Shown here: piece after piece, positions 1-7,468 of the stretch | Position numbering within the stretch: position 1 is the stretch's first letter | Layout: the number at the start of each line of letters is the position of its first letter | Position numbers and translations under genes: made by a program | Source: Deltaproteobacteria bacterium | Lineage (GTDB): Bacteria > Desulfobacterota_D > UBA1144 > Nemesobacterales > N074bin48 | Length of the DNA stretch: 9,914 nucleotides | Direction of reading: 5' to 3' | Assembly: GCA_004356685.1 (NCBI GenBank) | Contig: SMWS01000071.1 | Location: forward strand, 1 to 9,914 | Notes under the pieces: generated by a model | The model's database searches: none | What the model saw: the letters and a program-made list of their open reading frames with translations, nothing else | What the model was told of the DNA's origin: nothing

Positions 1-35
1 CTCACCTTATGAATAAAAACTAACATTTTGCCTAA

Positions 36-1478
36 ATGGAATCACTATATACAAGCACTATCAACATACTGCCCGAAATCAGTCTCATAACAGCCGGTAT
101 TGTTTTACTTATTATTGGACCCCTCTTAAAATCTGAAGAAGACAATGCTGCTTTTTCAATATCTGTTCTTGGTATTCTGGTTGCTTTTTTCCTAAACTTC
201 GGCAGATTTGCAAATCCTTCAACCGCATTTGCAGATTCATTATCTCTGGATAGTTTCTCTGCATATTTCAATTCCATATTTCTTGTAGGCTCTCTAATAT
301 CCATTGGTTTTTCAAAGGATTTTTTAAAAACTCAGAAACTAAAGGCAACCGAATTTTATTCACTGATACTCTTTGCAACTACAGGAATGATGTTTTTATG
401 TTCTGCAAGAGAGTTTATGACCTTATTCCTGAGTTTCGAGATTATGTCTATATCCGTATATGTACTAACCGCTCTGAACACAAGTTCTTCCAGATCAACC
501 GAGGCTGGGATTAAATATCTGATACTCGGAGGGTTTTCCTCTGCAATACTTCTTTTTGGAATTGCTCTTGTTTATGGTGCTACCGGTTCAATTGTATTTG
601 CCGAAATCGCGGCTAGTTTTGATATAAACAATGTTCTACTAATTTTAGGAATAGCATTAATTCTAATTGCTTTTATTTTCAAGATTGGCGCTTTTCCTCT
701 TCACCAATGGGTTCCCGACATTTATGAAGGAGCTCCCATTACAGTTACCGGGTTTATGTCTGTAGGCATTAAATCTGCTGCATTTGCTGTACTTTTAAGG
801 GTATTTTTTGAAGCTTTCCCCACATTTGAAGCTAACTGGCTGTTTGTTTTATGGATTGTAGCGGTTTTCACCATGACTCTGGGAAATATTTCTGCCCTTA
901 TGCAGAATAACTTAAAGAGGCTTTTAGCTTTTTCGAGTATAGCCCACGCGGGTTATGCCTTAATTGGGGTAACCGCTATTATTGGGGATAGAGAATATGC
1001 CTTTGCGAGTGTTAACTTTTACTTGCTTGCTTATACCTTTATGAACCTGGGCGCATTTGGTATTCTTGCATATCTATCCAAAAAAGGCAGTGAATGTGAA
1101 ACGTTTGATCAAATATCAGGGCTTTGGAATAAAAAGCCGCTGATTGCAATAGCACTTACCGTGTTTATGGTTTCTCTTGCAGGTATTCCGCCATTTTTAG
1201 GGTTTTTTGCAAAGTACAGAATATTTCTTGCGGCAATAAAAGCAGAGCTTTTTTGGTTAGCAGTAATCGGGATCATTAATAGCGTAATTTCTGCTTATTA
1301 TTATCTGAAGATCATAGTACATATTTATATGAAAGAGAGTAAATTTGAATTCCCGCAACTAAAGATTGCATCTTCTATAGCAATTTTGATACTTGCATTA
1401 TTAAATGTCTTCCTTGGTATTTTCCCAATGCATACATGGGAATTCGCCTTAAAAGCAGCAAATTCCTTCCCTTTTTAG
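36..1478 (+). CDS. nuoN: NADH-quinone oxidoreductase subunit N
   Basis: Membrane subunit of respiratory complex I, one of the three antiporter-like subunits thought to pump protons as NADH electrons pass to quinone. The 480-residue product is nearly all hydrophobic helices and matches the family's usual length. Family hallmarks are visible: Glu135 in the LSFEIMS helix, Lys216 in FKIGAFPLHQW, Lys246 in VGIKSAAF and Lys393 in GFFAKY, which correspond to the charged residues along the proton path (E. coli NuoN Glu133, Lys217, Lys247, Lys395). The NNLKRLLAFSSIAHAGY segment (291-307) is the most conserved stretch of the proton_antipo_M domain. The ATG is fixed by an in-frame TAA directly in front of it (33-35); no good Shine-Dalgarno is seen. 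All three frames are closed by base 23, so the upstream gene (nuoM would be expected) ends at the window edge. Identification is firm. Confidence 0.97.
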   Translation: MESLYTSTINILPEISLITAGIVLLIIGPLLKSEEDNAAFSISVLGILVAFFLNFGRFANPSTAFADSLSLDSFSAYFNSIFLVGSLISIGFSKDFLKTQKLKATEFYSLILFATTGMMFLCSAREFMTLFLSFEIMSISVYVLTALNTSSSRSTEAGIKYLILGGFSSAILLFGIALVYGATGSIVFAEIAASFDINNVLLILGIALILIAFIFKIGAFPLHQWVPDIYEGAPITVTGFMSVGIKSAAFAVLLRVFFEAFPTFEANWLFVLWIVAVFTMTLGNISALMQNNLKRLLAFSSIAHAGYALIGVTAIIGDREYAFASVNFYLLAYTFMNLGAFGILAYLSKKGSECETFDQISGLWNKKPLIAIALTVFMVSLAGIPPFLGFFAKYRIFLAAIKAELFWLAVIGIINSVISAYYYLKIIVHIYMKESKFEFPQLKIASSIAILILALLNVFLGIFPMHTWEFALKAANSFPF

Positions 1479-1490
1479 ATCAAAACTTAA

Positions 1491-1513
1491 TAAATAACAT
1501 TATTTGTTATTTA
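1491..1513. repeat. Perfect 9-bp inverted repeat after nuoN
   Basis: TAAATAACA (1491-1499) and TGTTATTTA (1505-1513) are exact reverse complements around a 5-nt loop. It lies 12 bases after the nuoN stop, upstream of ftsK. It could be a weak end-of-transcript hairpin or an operator-like site for ftsK. No T-run follows and the stem is AT-rich, so its role is unproven. Confidence 0.4.
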
Positions 1514-1536
1514 CAACTTGCCTAAATTGTTATAAA

Positions 1537-1565
1537 TTATATATTTATTAATTCAATTTTATAAT
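1537..1565 (+). promoter_or_regulatory. Possible promoter for ftsK-lolA
   Basis: A perfect -10 hexamer TATAAT (1560-1565) lies 17 bases after a weak -35 candidate TTATAT (1537-1542), leaving a leader of about 30 bases before the ftsK ATG. The 124-base gap after nuoN makes a separate promoter reasonable. The region is very AT-rich, so a chance -10 match is quite possible. Confidence 0.35.
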
Positions 1566-1602
1566 TAAAAAACTACCTTATGTTAAGACGGGTGTTGTTA
1601 GT

Positions 1603-3831
1603 ATGGGTATTAAAGTAAAAGACGACCAATATAAATATTTTATACTAAGAGAAATATTCGCCTCTATTTTCTTTACTCTGGGTTTATTCTCTATTCTGAG
1701 TCTGTTTCTATATAGCTCCGGGTCGGGCATTGATCTGAAAGGATCTGTGGGATCTGTAGGTCTTTATATATCTTATAAACTGGGCATTTACTTTGGACTG
1801 TCCTCATTCATGTTTCCGATTGTCATGATTTACACAAGCTTTGTAGTATTTAAGAATAAAGATTTATTCGAACTTTTAAGAAAATCAATTTCAGGATGCA
1901 TCTTCCTTCTAAGCTTAACCACTTTTATAGGTTTAGCATTCAGCTCCTCGGAGTTACTGGGGTTTTCCCCTTCTGGCGGTCTGGTAGGGGGTAAACTAGC
2001 CGCCATGCTGAGGGATAACCTTGCAGGCACAATTGGCTCATACCTTGTTGTAACATTATCGTTAATACTTAGTTTAATAATTCTAATTAATCTCAGTATC
2101 AAAGATTTATTTAATTTTTTTGAAAACGCTATAGATTTTGCAATGAAAATAATATCAATTACAACCAAAAATTTATACGCGACTGTTCACTCAAGCATAG
2201 TTGACAATGAAGCTGAAACTGATTTTATTGCCCACGACACTACTTATGACAGCAGGGTTATCGATTTTCAAAGGCTTAGAACAGGATCGGAAAATGAAGA
2301 TACTAACGACCGGATGTTCCCAGAAATAGTAATCGATAGAAATATAAAAAAAGAAACAAATTCGTTTTTCAGACAGGATAAAAGATCAGATATAGATTTT
2401 AGGCTTCCAGAGGTTAACCTGCTCGATATTAAAGTAGTTTCAAATATTGAAATTGATAGAGAGCTAATATATCTAAATTCAAAGCTGATTGAAGAAAAGC
2501 TAAGAGATTTTGGGGTAATGGGAAAGGTTACCGAGGTAAGACCCGGTCCTGTTATAACGATGTTCGAATACAGGCCGGCACCGGGCATAAAAATAAACAA
2601 GATTGCCTCTTTATCAAACGACCTTGCTATGGGTCTAAGCGCAAGAAGCATCAGGATTATAGCACCCATTCCCGGCAAAAACGTAATTGGCATTGAAGTT
2701 CCAAATCTAATAAGAGAAGAAGTATCAATAAGAGAGCTTGTAGAAGATTCTCAGTTTAATAAAGATGAATCTGCGCTAACTATAGCACTTGGAAAAGACA
2801 TTGCTGGTCATCCACTGTTTATGGACTTAAGAAAAGCGCCTCATTTAATGATTGCAGGCACAACTGGTTCTGGTAAGAGTGTATTTCTTCATACCGTAAT
2901 AACGAGCATGCTGTATAAGGCTACTCCTGCCGATCTAAAATTTATTATGATCGATCCAAAAATGCTGGAGCTTTCGGTGTATGAAGACCTCCCTCACCTG
3001 CTTCATCCGGTTGTGACTAATCCAAAAGAAGCCGTAGCGGCTCTTAAGTGGGCTGTAAGGGAAATGGAAGCTAGATATAAGCTGTTATCAGAAGAAGGAG
3101 CAAGGGACATTGCAACCTATAACAAAAAGATGCTGGCCAATGCTGATTCACAGGACAGTCCAAGTCCACTTCCATATCTGGTTATAATAATCGATGAACT
3201 GGCCGATCTGATGATGGTGGCTCCAAGCGATATAAAAGAATCAATCACGAGGCTCTCACAAATGGCTCGTGCAGCAGGAATACATCTTATAGTAGCTACT
3301 CAAAGACCTTCTGCCGATGTAGTAGCAGGACTGATTAAAGCAAATTTCCCCGCACGTGTATCATTCCTGGTTTCTTCTAGAATTGATTCCAGAATCATTT
3401 TAGATGCCCCCGGAGCAGAACAGTTGCTGGGCAAAGGCGATATGCTGTATTTAGAACCCGGCACTTCCAATTTGATAAGGGTACAGGGAGCTTTTATATC
3501 AGAGAGTGAAAGTAATAAAGTTTCAGAATTCCTAAAATCGCAGGCCACTCCTGATTACATTCAGGAAATCACCAAGCTTCAGGAGGCTTCAGAAGATGAG
3601 AATCTGGAAGACGAAAAAGACGAGCTCTATGCTGAGGCCTTAAGAATAATTAGCGAAACTGGTCAGGCTTCGATATCTATGTTACAAAGAAGGCTCAAGA
3701 TTGGATATAATAGAGCAGCCCGGATTGTTGAAATAATGGAAAAAGAAGGATTTATAGGACAGCAGGGATCTGCAGGAAAACCAAGAGAAGTATATATCGA
3801 TTCAAATATGCTTAAGGAGTTATCATATTGA
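1603..3831 (+). CDS. ftsK: FtsK/SpoIIIE-family DNA translocase
   Basis: Septum-located, ATP-driven double-stranded DNA pump that clears and aligns chromosome termini during division. The 742 residues show the full FtsK plan. Four membrane helices lie at about 17-37, 62-83, 97-117 and 144-165. A short polar linker runs to about 270, far shorter than the long linker of E. coli FtsK. The alpha/beta motor follows, with Walker A GTTGSGKS at 419-426 and Walker B IIIDELADLM at 528-537, plus the conserved ATQRPSADV (565-573) and GKGDMLYL (610-617). The C-terminal gamma winged helix (about 673-733, with QRRLKIGYNRAARIVEIME) normally reads the polar KOPS DNA signals. The ATG at 1603 is preceded only by a weak GGGTG. 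The stop overlaps the lolA start. XerC/D sites and genes are not in the window. Confidence 0.97.
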   Translation: MGIKVKDDQYKYFILREIFASIFFTLGLFSILSLFLYSSGSGIDLKGSVGSVGLYISYKLGIYFGLSSFMFPIVMIYTSFVVFKNKDLFELLRKSISGCIFLLSLTTFIGLAFSSSELLGFSPSGGLVGGKLAAMLRDNLAGTIGSYLVVTLSLILSLIILINLSIKDLFNFFENAIDFAMKIISITTKNLYATVHSSIVDNEAETDFIAHDTTYDSRVIDFQRLRTGSENEDTNDRMFPEIVIDRNIKKETNSFFRQDKRSDIDFRLPEVNLLDIKVVSNIEIDRELIYLNSKLIEEKLRDFGVMGKVTEVRPGPVITMFEYRPAPGIKINKIASLSNDLAMGLSARSIRIIAPIPGKNVIGIEVPNLIREEVSIRELVEDSQFNKDESALTIALGKDIAGHPLFMDLRKAPHLMIAGTTGSGKSVFLHTVITSMLYKATPADLKFIMIDPKMLELSVYEDLPHLLHPVVTNPKEAVAALKWAVREMEARYKLLSEEGARDIATYNKKMLANADSQDSPSPLPYLVIIIDELADLMMVAPSDIKESITRLSQMARAAGIHLIVATQRPSADVVAGLIKANFPARVSFLVSSRIDSRIILDAPGAEQLLGKGDMLYLEPGTSNLIRVQGAFISESESNKVSEFLKSQATPDYIQEITKLQEASEDENLEDEKDELYAEALRIISETGQASISMLQRRLKIGYNRAARIVEIMEKEGFIGQQGSAGKPREVYIDSNMLKELSY

Positions 3832-4484
3832 AATATTTCATAACATTTCTAACTATATTTTTTAGTATTACCTCTATACTGCTTGCAAACGGCAGCGCCT
3901 CGGATGAAGTTATCGCCAAAATAGAAAACAAATATAAAAATGTTAACGACTATTACGCAACTTTCAGACAGGAACAGCCTGTAAGATCCCTAGATAAAGT
4001 CCAGACCAATATTGGTGAAATGTGGATAAAAAAACCTGGCAAAATAAGATGGAACTACAATATTCCTAAAAACGAGCAAATCGTATCTGATGGTAAATAC
4101 CTCTGGTATTACTATGTTGAAGAAAAGTATGCAATCAAACGAGATATTAAAGACCTTGGCGGTAATACCAATATACTATCTCTACTATCTGATTTAAATA
4201 ATCTTAAAAAGATTTATAAGATTAATATTTCTAAAACAACGCTCGATGATACTAAATATTATCTGATAGAGCTCATTCCGCAGGATAGTGAAGATGATAC
4301 AATTAATAAGCAAATAATTGCCGTTAATATGGAAAATCTTCTGATTGAACGGATGTATATATACGACGCATTTGGTAATAAAAGCACAATTAAATTCAAC
4401 AATATTAAGATAAACAAAGGTATTAAAGACTCTGTTTTTGAGTTTAAAGTGCCCAAGGATGTTGATATTCAAACTGCTCCATAA
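3828..4484 (+). CDS. lolA: Outer-membrane lipoprotein carrier protein LolA
   Basis: Periplasmic chaperone that takes lipoproteins from the LolCDE exporter and ferries them to the outer membrane. The 218-residue product starts with a signal peptide (residues 1 to about 24: Lys2, a hydrophobic core, then LLANGSA with small residues suited to signal peptidase I). The mature part has the LolA hallmark GEMWIKKPGKIRWNY (about 63-77) followed by EQIVSDGKYLWYYY, equivalent to the GxLWxKRPxxFxW...SDGKTLWFY region of E. coli LolA. Translation begins at TTG 3828-3830, overlapping the ftsK TGA (3829-3831). An AAGGAG Shine-Dalgarno at 3814-3819, eight bases upstream, strongly supports this rare start and implies coupling to ftsK. 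The ftsK-lolA order is also found in E. coli. Presence of LolA indicates an outer membrane; LolB is not seen here. Confidence 0.94.
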   Translation: MKYFITFLTIFFSITSILLANGSASDEVIAKIENKYKNVNDYYATFRQEQPVRSLDKVQTNIGEMWIKKPGKIRWNYNIPKNEQIVSDGKYLWYYYVEEKYAIKRDIKDLGGNTNILSLLSDLNNLKKIYKINISKTTLDDTKYYLIELIPQDSEDDTINKQIIAVNMENLLIERMYIYDAFGNKSTIKFNNIKINKGIKDSVFEFKVPKDVDIQTAP

Positions 4485-4522
4485 GTTACACAGCAATAAA
4501 TTTTATTAGAGGAAAAATAAAC

Positions 4523-4560
4523 ATATGGATACCTGATACAACCATTCAGGTATGACAATC
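4523..4560. repeat. Palindromic element, copy 1 (8-bp stem, 9-nt loop)
   Basis: ATACCTGA (4529-4536) and TCAGGTAT (4546-4553) form a perfect 8-bp stem around a 9-nt loop. It lies in the gap between the convergent lolA and nuoD genes and shares sequence and geometry with the hairpin at 4610-4632. It looks like a short interspersed palindrome of the kind scattered in intergenic DNA. A role in ending lolA transcription is possible, but no T-run follows. Confidence 0.55.
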
Positions 4561-4596
4561 ACTTTTCTATCATTGCGTGATGTCTATTAGCCAGTC

Positions 4597-4648
4597 ATTC
4601 CGTCATGTTTCCCCGATAAAAACATTCGAGGACAGGTATACACGGAAT
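4597..4648. repeat. Palindromic element, copy 2 (nested inverted repeats)
   Basis: An inner stem TCCCCGA (4610-4616) / TCGAGGA (4626-4632) has 6 of 7 pairs and a 9-nt loop. It is nested in an outer exact 7-bp pair, ATTCCGT (4597-4603) / ACGGAAT (4642-4648). The core aligns with copy 1 at an offset of 80 bases (14 of 20 identical over 4531-4550). Two stem positions change on both sides so that pairing is kept. ACGGA (4642-4646) can instead pair with TCCGT (4670-4674). Confidence 0.55.
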
Positions 4649-4708
4649 CTATAGTGTAAAACACCGTTCTCCGTATTAGATCATAATTATAGTTTCTTGA
4701 AATAAAGG

Positions 4709-5932
4709 TTATCTATCAATCTCGCCTAAAACTATGTCGAGGCTTCCGATAGCCGTTATGACGTCTGCAAGAAATGCGCCTTTTACCATCTGAGCAATAG
4801 CCTGCATATTTACAAAAGAAGGCCCCCTGACTCTCATTCTGTAGGGCTTGGCTGTGCCGTCACTTACCAAATAATACCCAAGCTCACCCTTTGGATTTTC
4901 AACTCCGTGGTAAACCTCTCCAACCGGTGGTTTAAGTCCTTCGTATACTAAGACAAAATGCCTTATTAACGACTCCATTTTTGTATAAACAAGCTCTTTT
5001 TTGGGCAGTACTATCTCAGGAAGGTCGGCCGCATAAGGACCATCAGGAAGGTTGTTAATTGCCTGTTCTATTATCTTAACGCTTTGCCTCATTTCTTCCA
5101 TGCGGCAAAGATATCTGGAATAAGCGTCCCCGTCTGTACCAACCGGTATTTCAAAATCATACTTGTCATAATCTAAATAGGGGTTTGATTTTCTCAGATC
5201 ATGAGGCACTCCACTCCCTCTTAAATTAGGTCCCGAAAGACCTAAATTTATTGCATCTTCAGCACTTATATATGCAACACCTTTTGTTCTATTAACCCAG
5301 ATTTTATTTCTTGTAAGAAGCTTATCGACCTCATCAATAGTTTCGGGGAATATTTTTAGGAAATTTCTAATTTTTTCCTCAAAATCTTCTGGAAGATCGA
5401 GTGGAAGACCTCCTACCCTGGGATAAGAAGTCGTAAGCCTTGCTCCGCATACAAGCTCTAAAATGTCATAAATTCTTTCCCTTTCCTTAAAACAATAAAA
5501 GAATGCCGTCATAGCTCCTAAATCTAAGGCATGGGTTCCAATTCCTACCATGTGAGATTCAATTCTTCCAAGCTCAAATAAAATAACCTCTGCAACCTTT
5601 GCCCTCTCCGGTATTTCATCTTCGATTCCAAGTAACTTTTCTACTGTAAGAATGAATCCTATGTTATTGCATATCGCGGCCAGGTAGTCCATTCTGTCAG
5701 TGTACGGGAGGCACTGCTGGTAAGTAATATTCTCACAAAGCTTTTCAATTCCTCTGTGTAAGTATCCAATATAAGGAACAGCTTTTACAACTATTTCTCC
5801 GTCCAGGTGAAGAACTATCCTCAATACGCCATGAGTTGCGGGATGCTGCGGGCCCATATTTAACATCATTGACTTAGTTGATACGCCATCTCCGCTGTCG
5901 GGCGACTCTGTGATAAATTCGACTCTTTCCAT
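4709..5932 (-). CDS. nuoD: NADH-quinone oxidoreductase subunit D (49-kDa subunit)
   Basis: Peripheral-arm subunit that, with NuoB, forms the quinone-reduction pocket of complex I. The 407-residue length is normal for a free-standing NuoD, not the fused NuoCD of E. coli. The family signature MGPQHPATHGVLR lies at 26-38. His34 and Tyr83 (in TDRMDYL) correspond to the quinone-headgroup ligands His38 and Tyr87 of Thermus Nqo4. The C-terminus DVITAIGSLDIVLGEIDR is the conserved NuoD ending. ATG at 5932 shares one base with the nuoC stop (TAATG), and a GAGGG lies nine bases upstream, so translation is coupled to nuoC. It is the last gene of this block: no nuoE, F or G follows, and the next gene, lolA, is convergent. 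Confidence 0.97.
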   Translation of the reverse strand: MERVEFITESPDSGDGVSTKSMMLNMGPQHPATHGVLRIVLHLDGEIVVKAVPYIGYLHRGIEKLCENITYQQCLPYTDRMDYLAAICNNIGFILTVEKLLGIEDEIPERAKVAEVILFELGRIESHMVGIGTHALDLGAMTAFFYCFKERERIYDILELVCGARLTTSYPRVGGLPLDLPEDFEEKIRNFLKIFPETIDEVDKLLTRNKIWVNRTKGVAYISAEDAINLGLSGPNLRGSGVPHDLRKSNPYLDYDKYDFEIPVGTDGDAYSRYLCRMEEMRQSVKIIEQAINNLPDGPYAADLPEIVLPKKELVYTKMESLIRHFVLVYEGLKPPVGEVYHGVENPKGELGYYLVSDGTAKPYRMRVRGPSFVNMQAIAQMVKGAFLADVITAIGSLDIVLGEIDR

Positions 5933-6453
5933 TATTCAAAACCCTCTTTAAGCTCCTTTTCAAAACTCTCTTTTGAGGGTTGTCTGTTTCGTACGTCAAA
6001 ATCTTTTCTAAGGGGGTGTGGTTTATAATCTTCGGGCATTAAAATCCTTCTTGGATCGGGATGACCCCTAAACTCTATTCCAAACATATCCAGTACTTCT
6101 CTTTCAAGCCAGTTGGCGCCGCTCCAAATAGGGGTGATCGAATCAATCGTAATGTCGCTATCCTCTAACTCTACCTTAATTCTAATCCTTATGTTTTCGT
6201 CATAGTCGTCTCCAAATCTATGGAACAGATATACCATTTCATAACGAGGAACCCTTATATCCAGATAATCGACTGCTGTAATATCTATAACATAAGTAAA
6301 TTTGAAATCTTGCTTTAATGATCTGCAAAACTTTAAAAAACTCTCTTTTTTTACAAAAAGCGTAGTTTCATCCCGAAAGGAATAGGTTTTATAAATAGAA
6401 GACTCAAATTGAGACCTTATAGAACCTATAACTGAATCAGAATCAACGCTCAT
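5932..6453 (-). CDS. nuoC: NADH-quinone oxidoreductase subunit C (30-kDa subunit)
   Basis: Peripheral-arm subunit of complex I that braces NuoD and carries no cofactor. The 173-residue product contains the 30-kDa signature at about 115-140 (WLEREVLDMFGIEFRGHPDPRR), followed by ILMPEDYKPHPLRKDF, the usual link to NuoD in fused versions. Length is typical for a separate NuoC. The ATG at 6453-6451 overlaps the nuoB stop by four bases (ATGA). No strong Shine-Dalgarno stands before it, so re-initiation after nuoB is the likely mode of translation. The stop shares a base with the nuoD start. Identification is firm. Confidence 0.96.
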   Translation of the reverse strand: MSVDSDSVIGSIRSQFESSIYKTYSFRDETTLFVKKESFLKFCRSLKQDFKFTYVIDITAVDYLDIRVPRYEMVYLFHRFGDDYDENIRIRIKVELEDSDITIDSITPIWSGANWLEREVLDMFGIEFRGHPDPRRILMPEDYKPHPLRKDFDVRNRQPSKESFEKELKEGFE

Positions 6454-6935
6454 ATTATAGGAGCGCCTTCATTTTCTATTTTCTTTTGAATTTTCATTAT
6501 GGCATCTATAAGAGCCTCGGGTCTTGGAGGACACCCTCCCACATAAACATCCACTGGCAGGAATTCATCTATCCCCTGCACAACGGCATAACTGTCAAAA
6601 GGCCCGCCCCCGCAGGTACATGATCCCATTGCAATAACCCACTTAGGGTTTGGCATTTGGTCATATATTCTCCTGCATACAGAAGCCAATTTATATGTAA
6701 TTGTCCCGGACACTATCATCAGATCTGCCTGCCTTGGAGAAAACCTTGCAACCTCAGCGCCGAACCTGGAAATATCATATCTTGATGCAAACGCCCCCAT
6801 CATTTCTATAGCACAGCAAGCAGTTCCAAAAGGCATGGGCCAAAGGCTATTCTTTCTACCCCAGTTAGCTATATAATTAATGGTGGTTGTTAAGAATCCG
6901 TCCCCTCCGAGGCTTGAATTCATATTCACTCCCAT
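6450..6935 (-). CDS. nuoB: NADH-quinone oxidoreductase subunit B (carries cluster N2)
   Basis: Holds the terminal [4Fe-4S] cluster N2, which hands electrons to quinone. The four expected ligands are present: adjacent Cys40-Cys41 in GTACCAIEMM, Cys106 in AMGSCTCGG and Cys135 in GGCPPRPEA. The conserved RFGAEVARFSPRQADLMIVSGT (about 57-78) is intact. At 161 residues it is the short form common outside gammaproteobacteria. Two starts are possible: ATG 6935, overlapping nuoA by ten bases and preceded by a GGGGGG stretch seven bases upstream; or ATG 6923 (Met5), two bases after the nuoA stop with GGGAG five to six bases upstream. The second has normal spacing too; the product is otherwise unchanged. 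Confidence 0.97.
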   Translation of the reverse strand: MGVNMNSSLGGDGFLTTTINYIANWGRKNSLWPMPFGTACCAIEMMGAFASRYDISRFGAEVARFSPRQADLMIVSGTITYKLASVCRRIYDQMPNPKWVIAMGSCTCGGGPFDSYAVVQGIDEFLPVDVYVGGCPPRPEALIDAIMKIQKKIENEGAPII

Positions 6936-7282
6936 TTAAGAGCCCCCCTTTTCAGCATATAGAAATAACCTGTAAGGATGATAATAAAAAATATTATTAT
7001 CTCAATAAATACTATTGAACCCAGTTTTTTATAGACAACAGCCCAGGCAAACAAAAATATTATTTCTATATCAAATAGAATAAAAAGCGCTGCAATCACA
7101 TAATATTTTACTGAAAACTTCTCCCTGGCATCTCCAACCGGGTTAACGCCGCATTCATAGGGCGAGAGTTTTATTTTGTCATAAGTTTTATGACCAAGCA
7201 GATGGGAAATAGTTAATAAAGCAGTGGCAAGCCCCCCTGCAATAATTATCATTAAAAATATAGGTAAATAACCCTCTAACAT
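6926..7282 (-). CDS. nuoA: NADH-quinone oxidoreductase subunit A
   Basis: Small three-helix membrane subunit that wraps the junction between the membrane and peripheral arms of complex I, next to the quinone entrance. From ATG 7282 the product has 118 residues, typical of the family, and begins MLEGYLPIFLM as homologues do. The first-loop motif SPYECGVNPVGDAREKFSVKYY and the following FDIEIIFLFAW are diagnostic; the ECG cysteine is the residue exposed in the active/deactive loop of mitochondrial ND3. The frame stays open to a TTG at 7345, which would add 21 hydrophobic residues, but that extension is unusual for NuoA and a TTGACA promoter-like box lies inside it. No Shine-Dalgarno precedes ATG 7282. 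First gene of nuoABCD. Confidence 0.93.
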   Translation of the reverse strand: MLEGYLPIFLMIIIAGGLATALLTISHLLGHKTYDKIKLSPYECGVNPVGDAREKFSVKYYVIAALFILFDIEIIFLFAWAVVYKKLGSIVFIEIIIFFIIILTGYFYMLKRGALKWE

Positions 7283-7290
7283 GGACACTA

Positions 7291-7318
7291 ATGTTAAAAA
7301 TAAAGCGTTAAATGTCAA
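7291..7318 (-). promoter_or_regulatory. Candidate nuoABCD promoter abutting the nuoA ATG
   Basis: On the minus strand a perfect -35 TTGACA (7318-7313) is followed after 16 bases by TAACAT (7296-7291, 4 of 6 matches to TATAAT). Transcription would start about seven bases on, at or next to the A of ATG 7282, giving a leaderless or nearly leaderless mRNA. A TATAAT at 7365-7360 (minus) is an alternative -10, but lacks a good -35. Confidence 0.4.
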
Positions 7319-7390
7319 GACAAATATATAATTAATTAAAAACAATTCTAATTATTTTAATTATATAGATTGGTTTTCTAAAAATTTATA

Positions 7391-7419
7391 TTGACTTGCT
7401 ATGATTATGCGATTAAACT
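7391..7419 (+). promoter_or_regulatory. Promoter-like sequence for the small membrane peptide gene
   Basis: TTGACT (7391-7396, 5 of 6) and TAAACT (7414-7419, 4 of 6) are separated by 17 bases. Transcription would start near 7426, about 43 bases before the start codon at 7469, which has a strong ribosome binding site. Confidence 0.45.
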
Positions 7420-7468
7420 TAAGACTTAGGTATTAAAAGTTGCCATTATGGTTTTCAGGGAGGAAATT

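Noticed and set aside
1..23. 3' tail of an upstream gene, presumably nuoM
   Set aside because: Stops occur in all three plus frames (TGA 10-12, TAA 14-16, TAA 21-23), and too few codons remain to tell which frame, if any, is coding.
1830..2693. Two open frames on the minus strand inside ftsK
   Set aside because: They lie wholly opposite a well-conserved gene and show no recognisable domain or start signals.
4194..4496. Minus-strand open frames opposite lolA
   Set aside because: They are antisense shadows of lolA in an AT-rich region, without ribosome binding site or domain.
4524..4536. Three-codon mini-frame ATG-GAT-ACC-TGA after GAGGAAA
   Set aside because: It overlaps the palindromic element; a start near a purine-rich stretch is likely chance.
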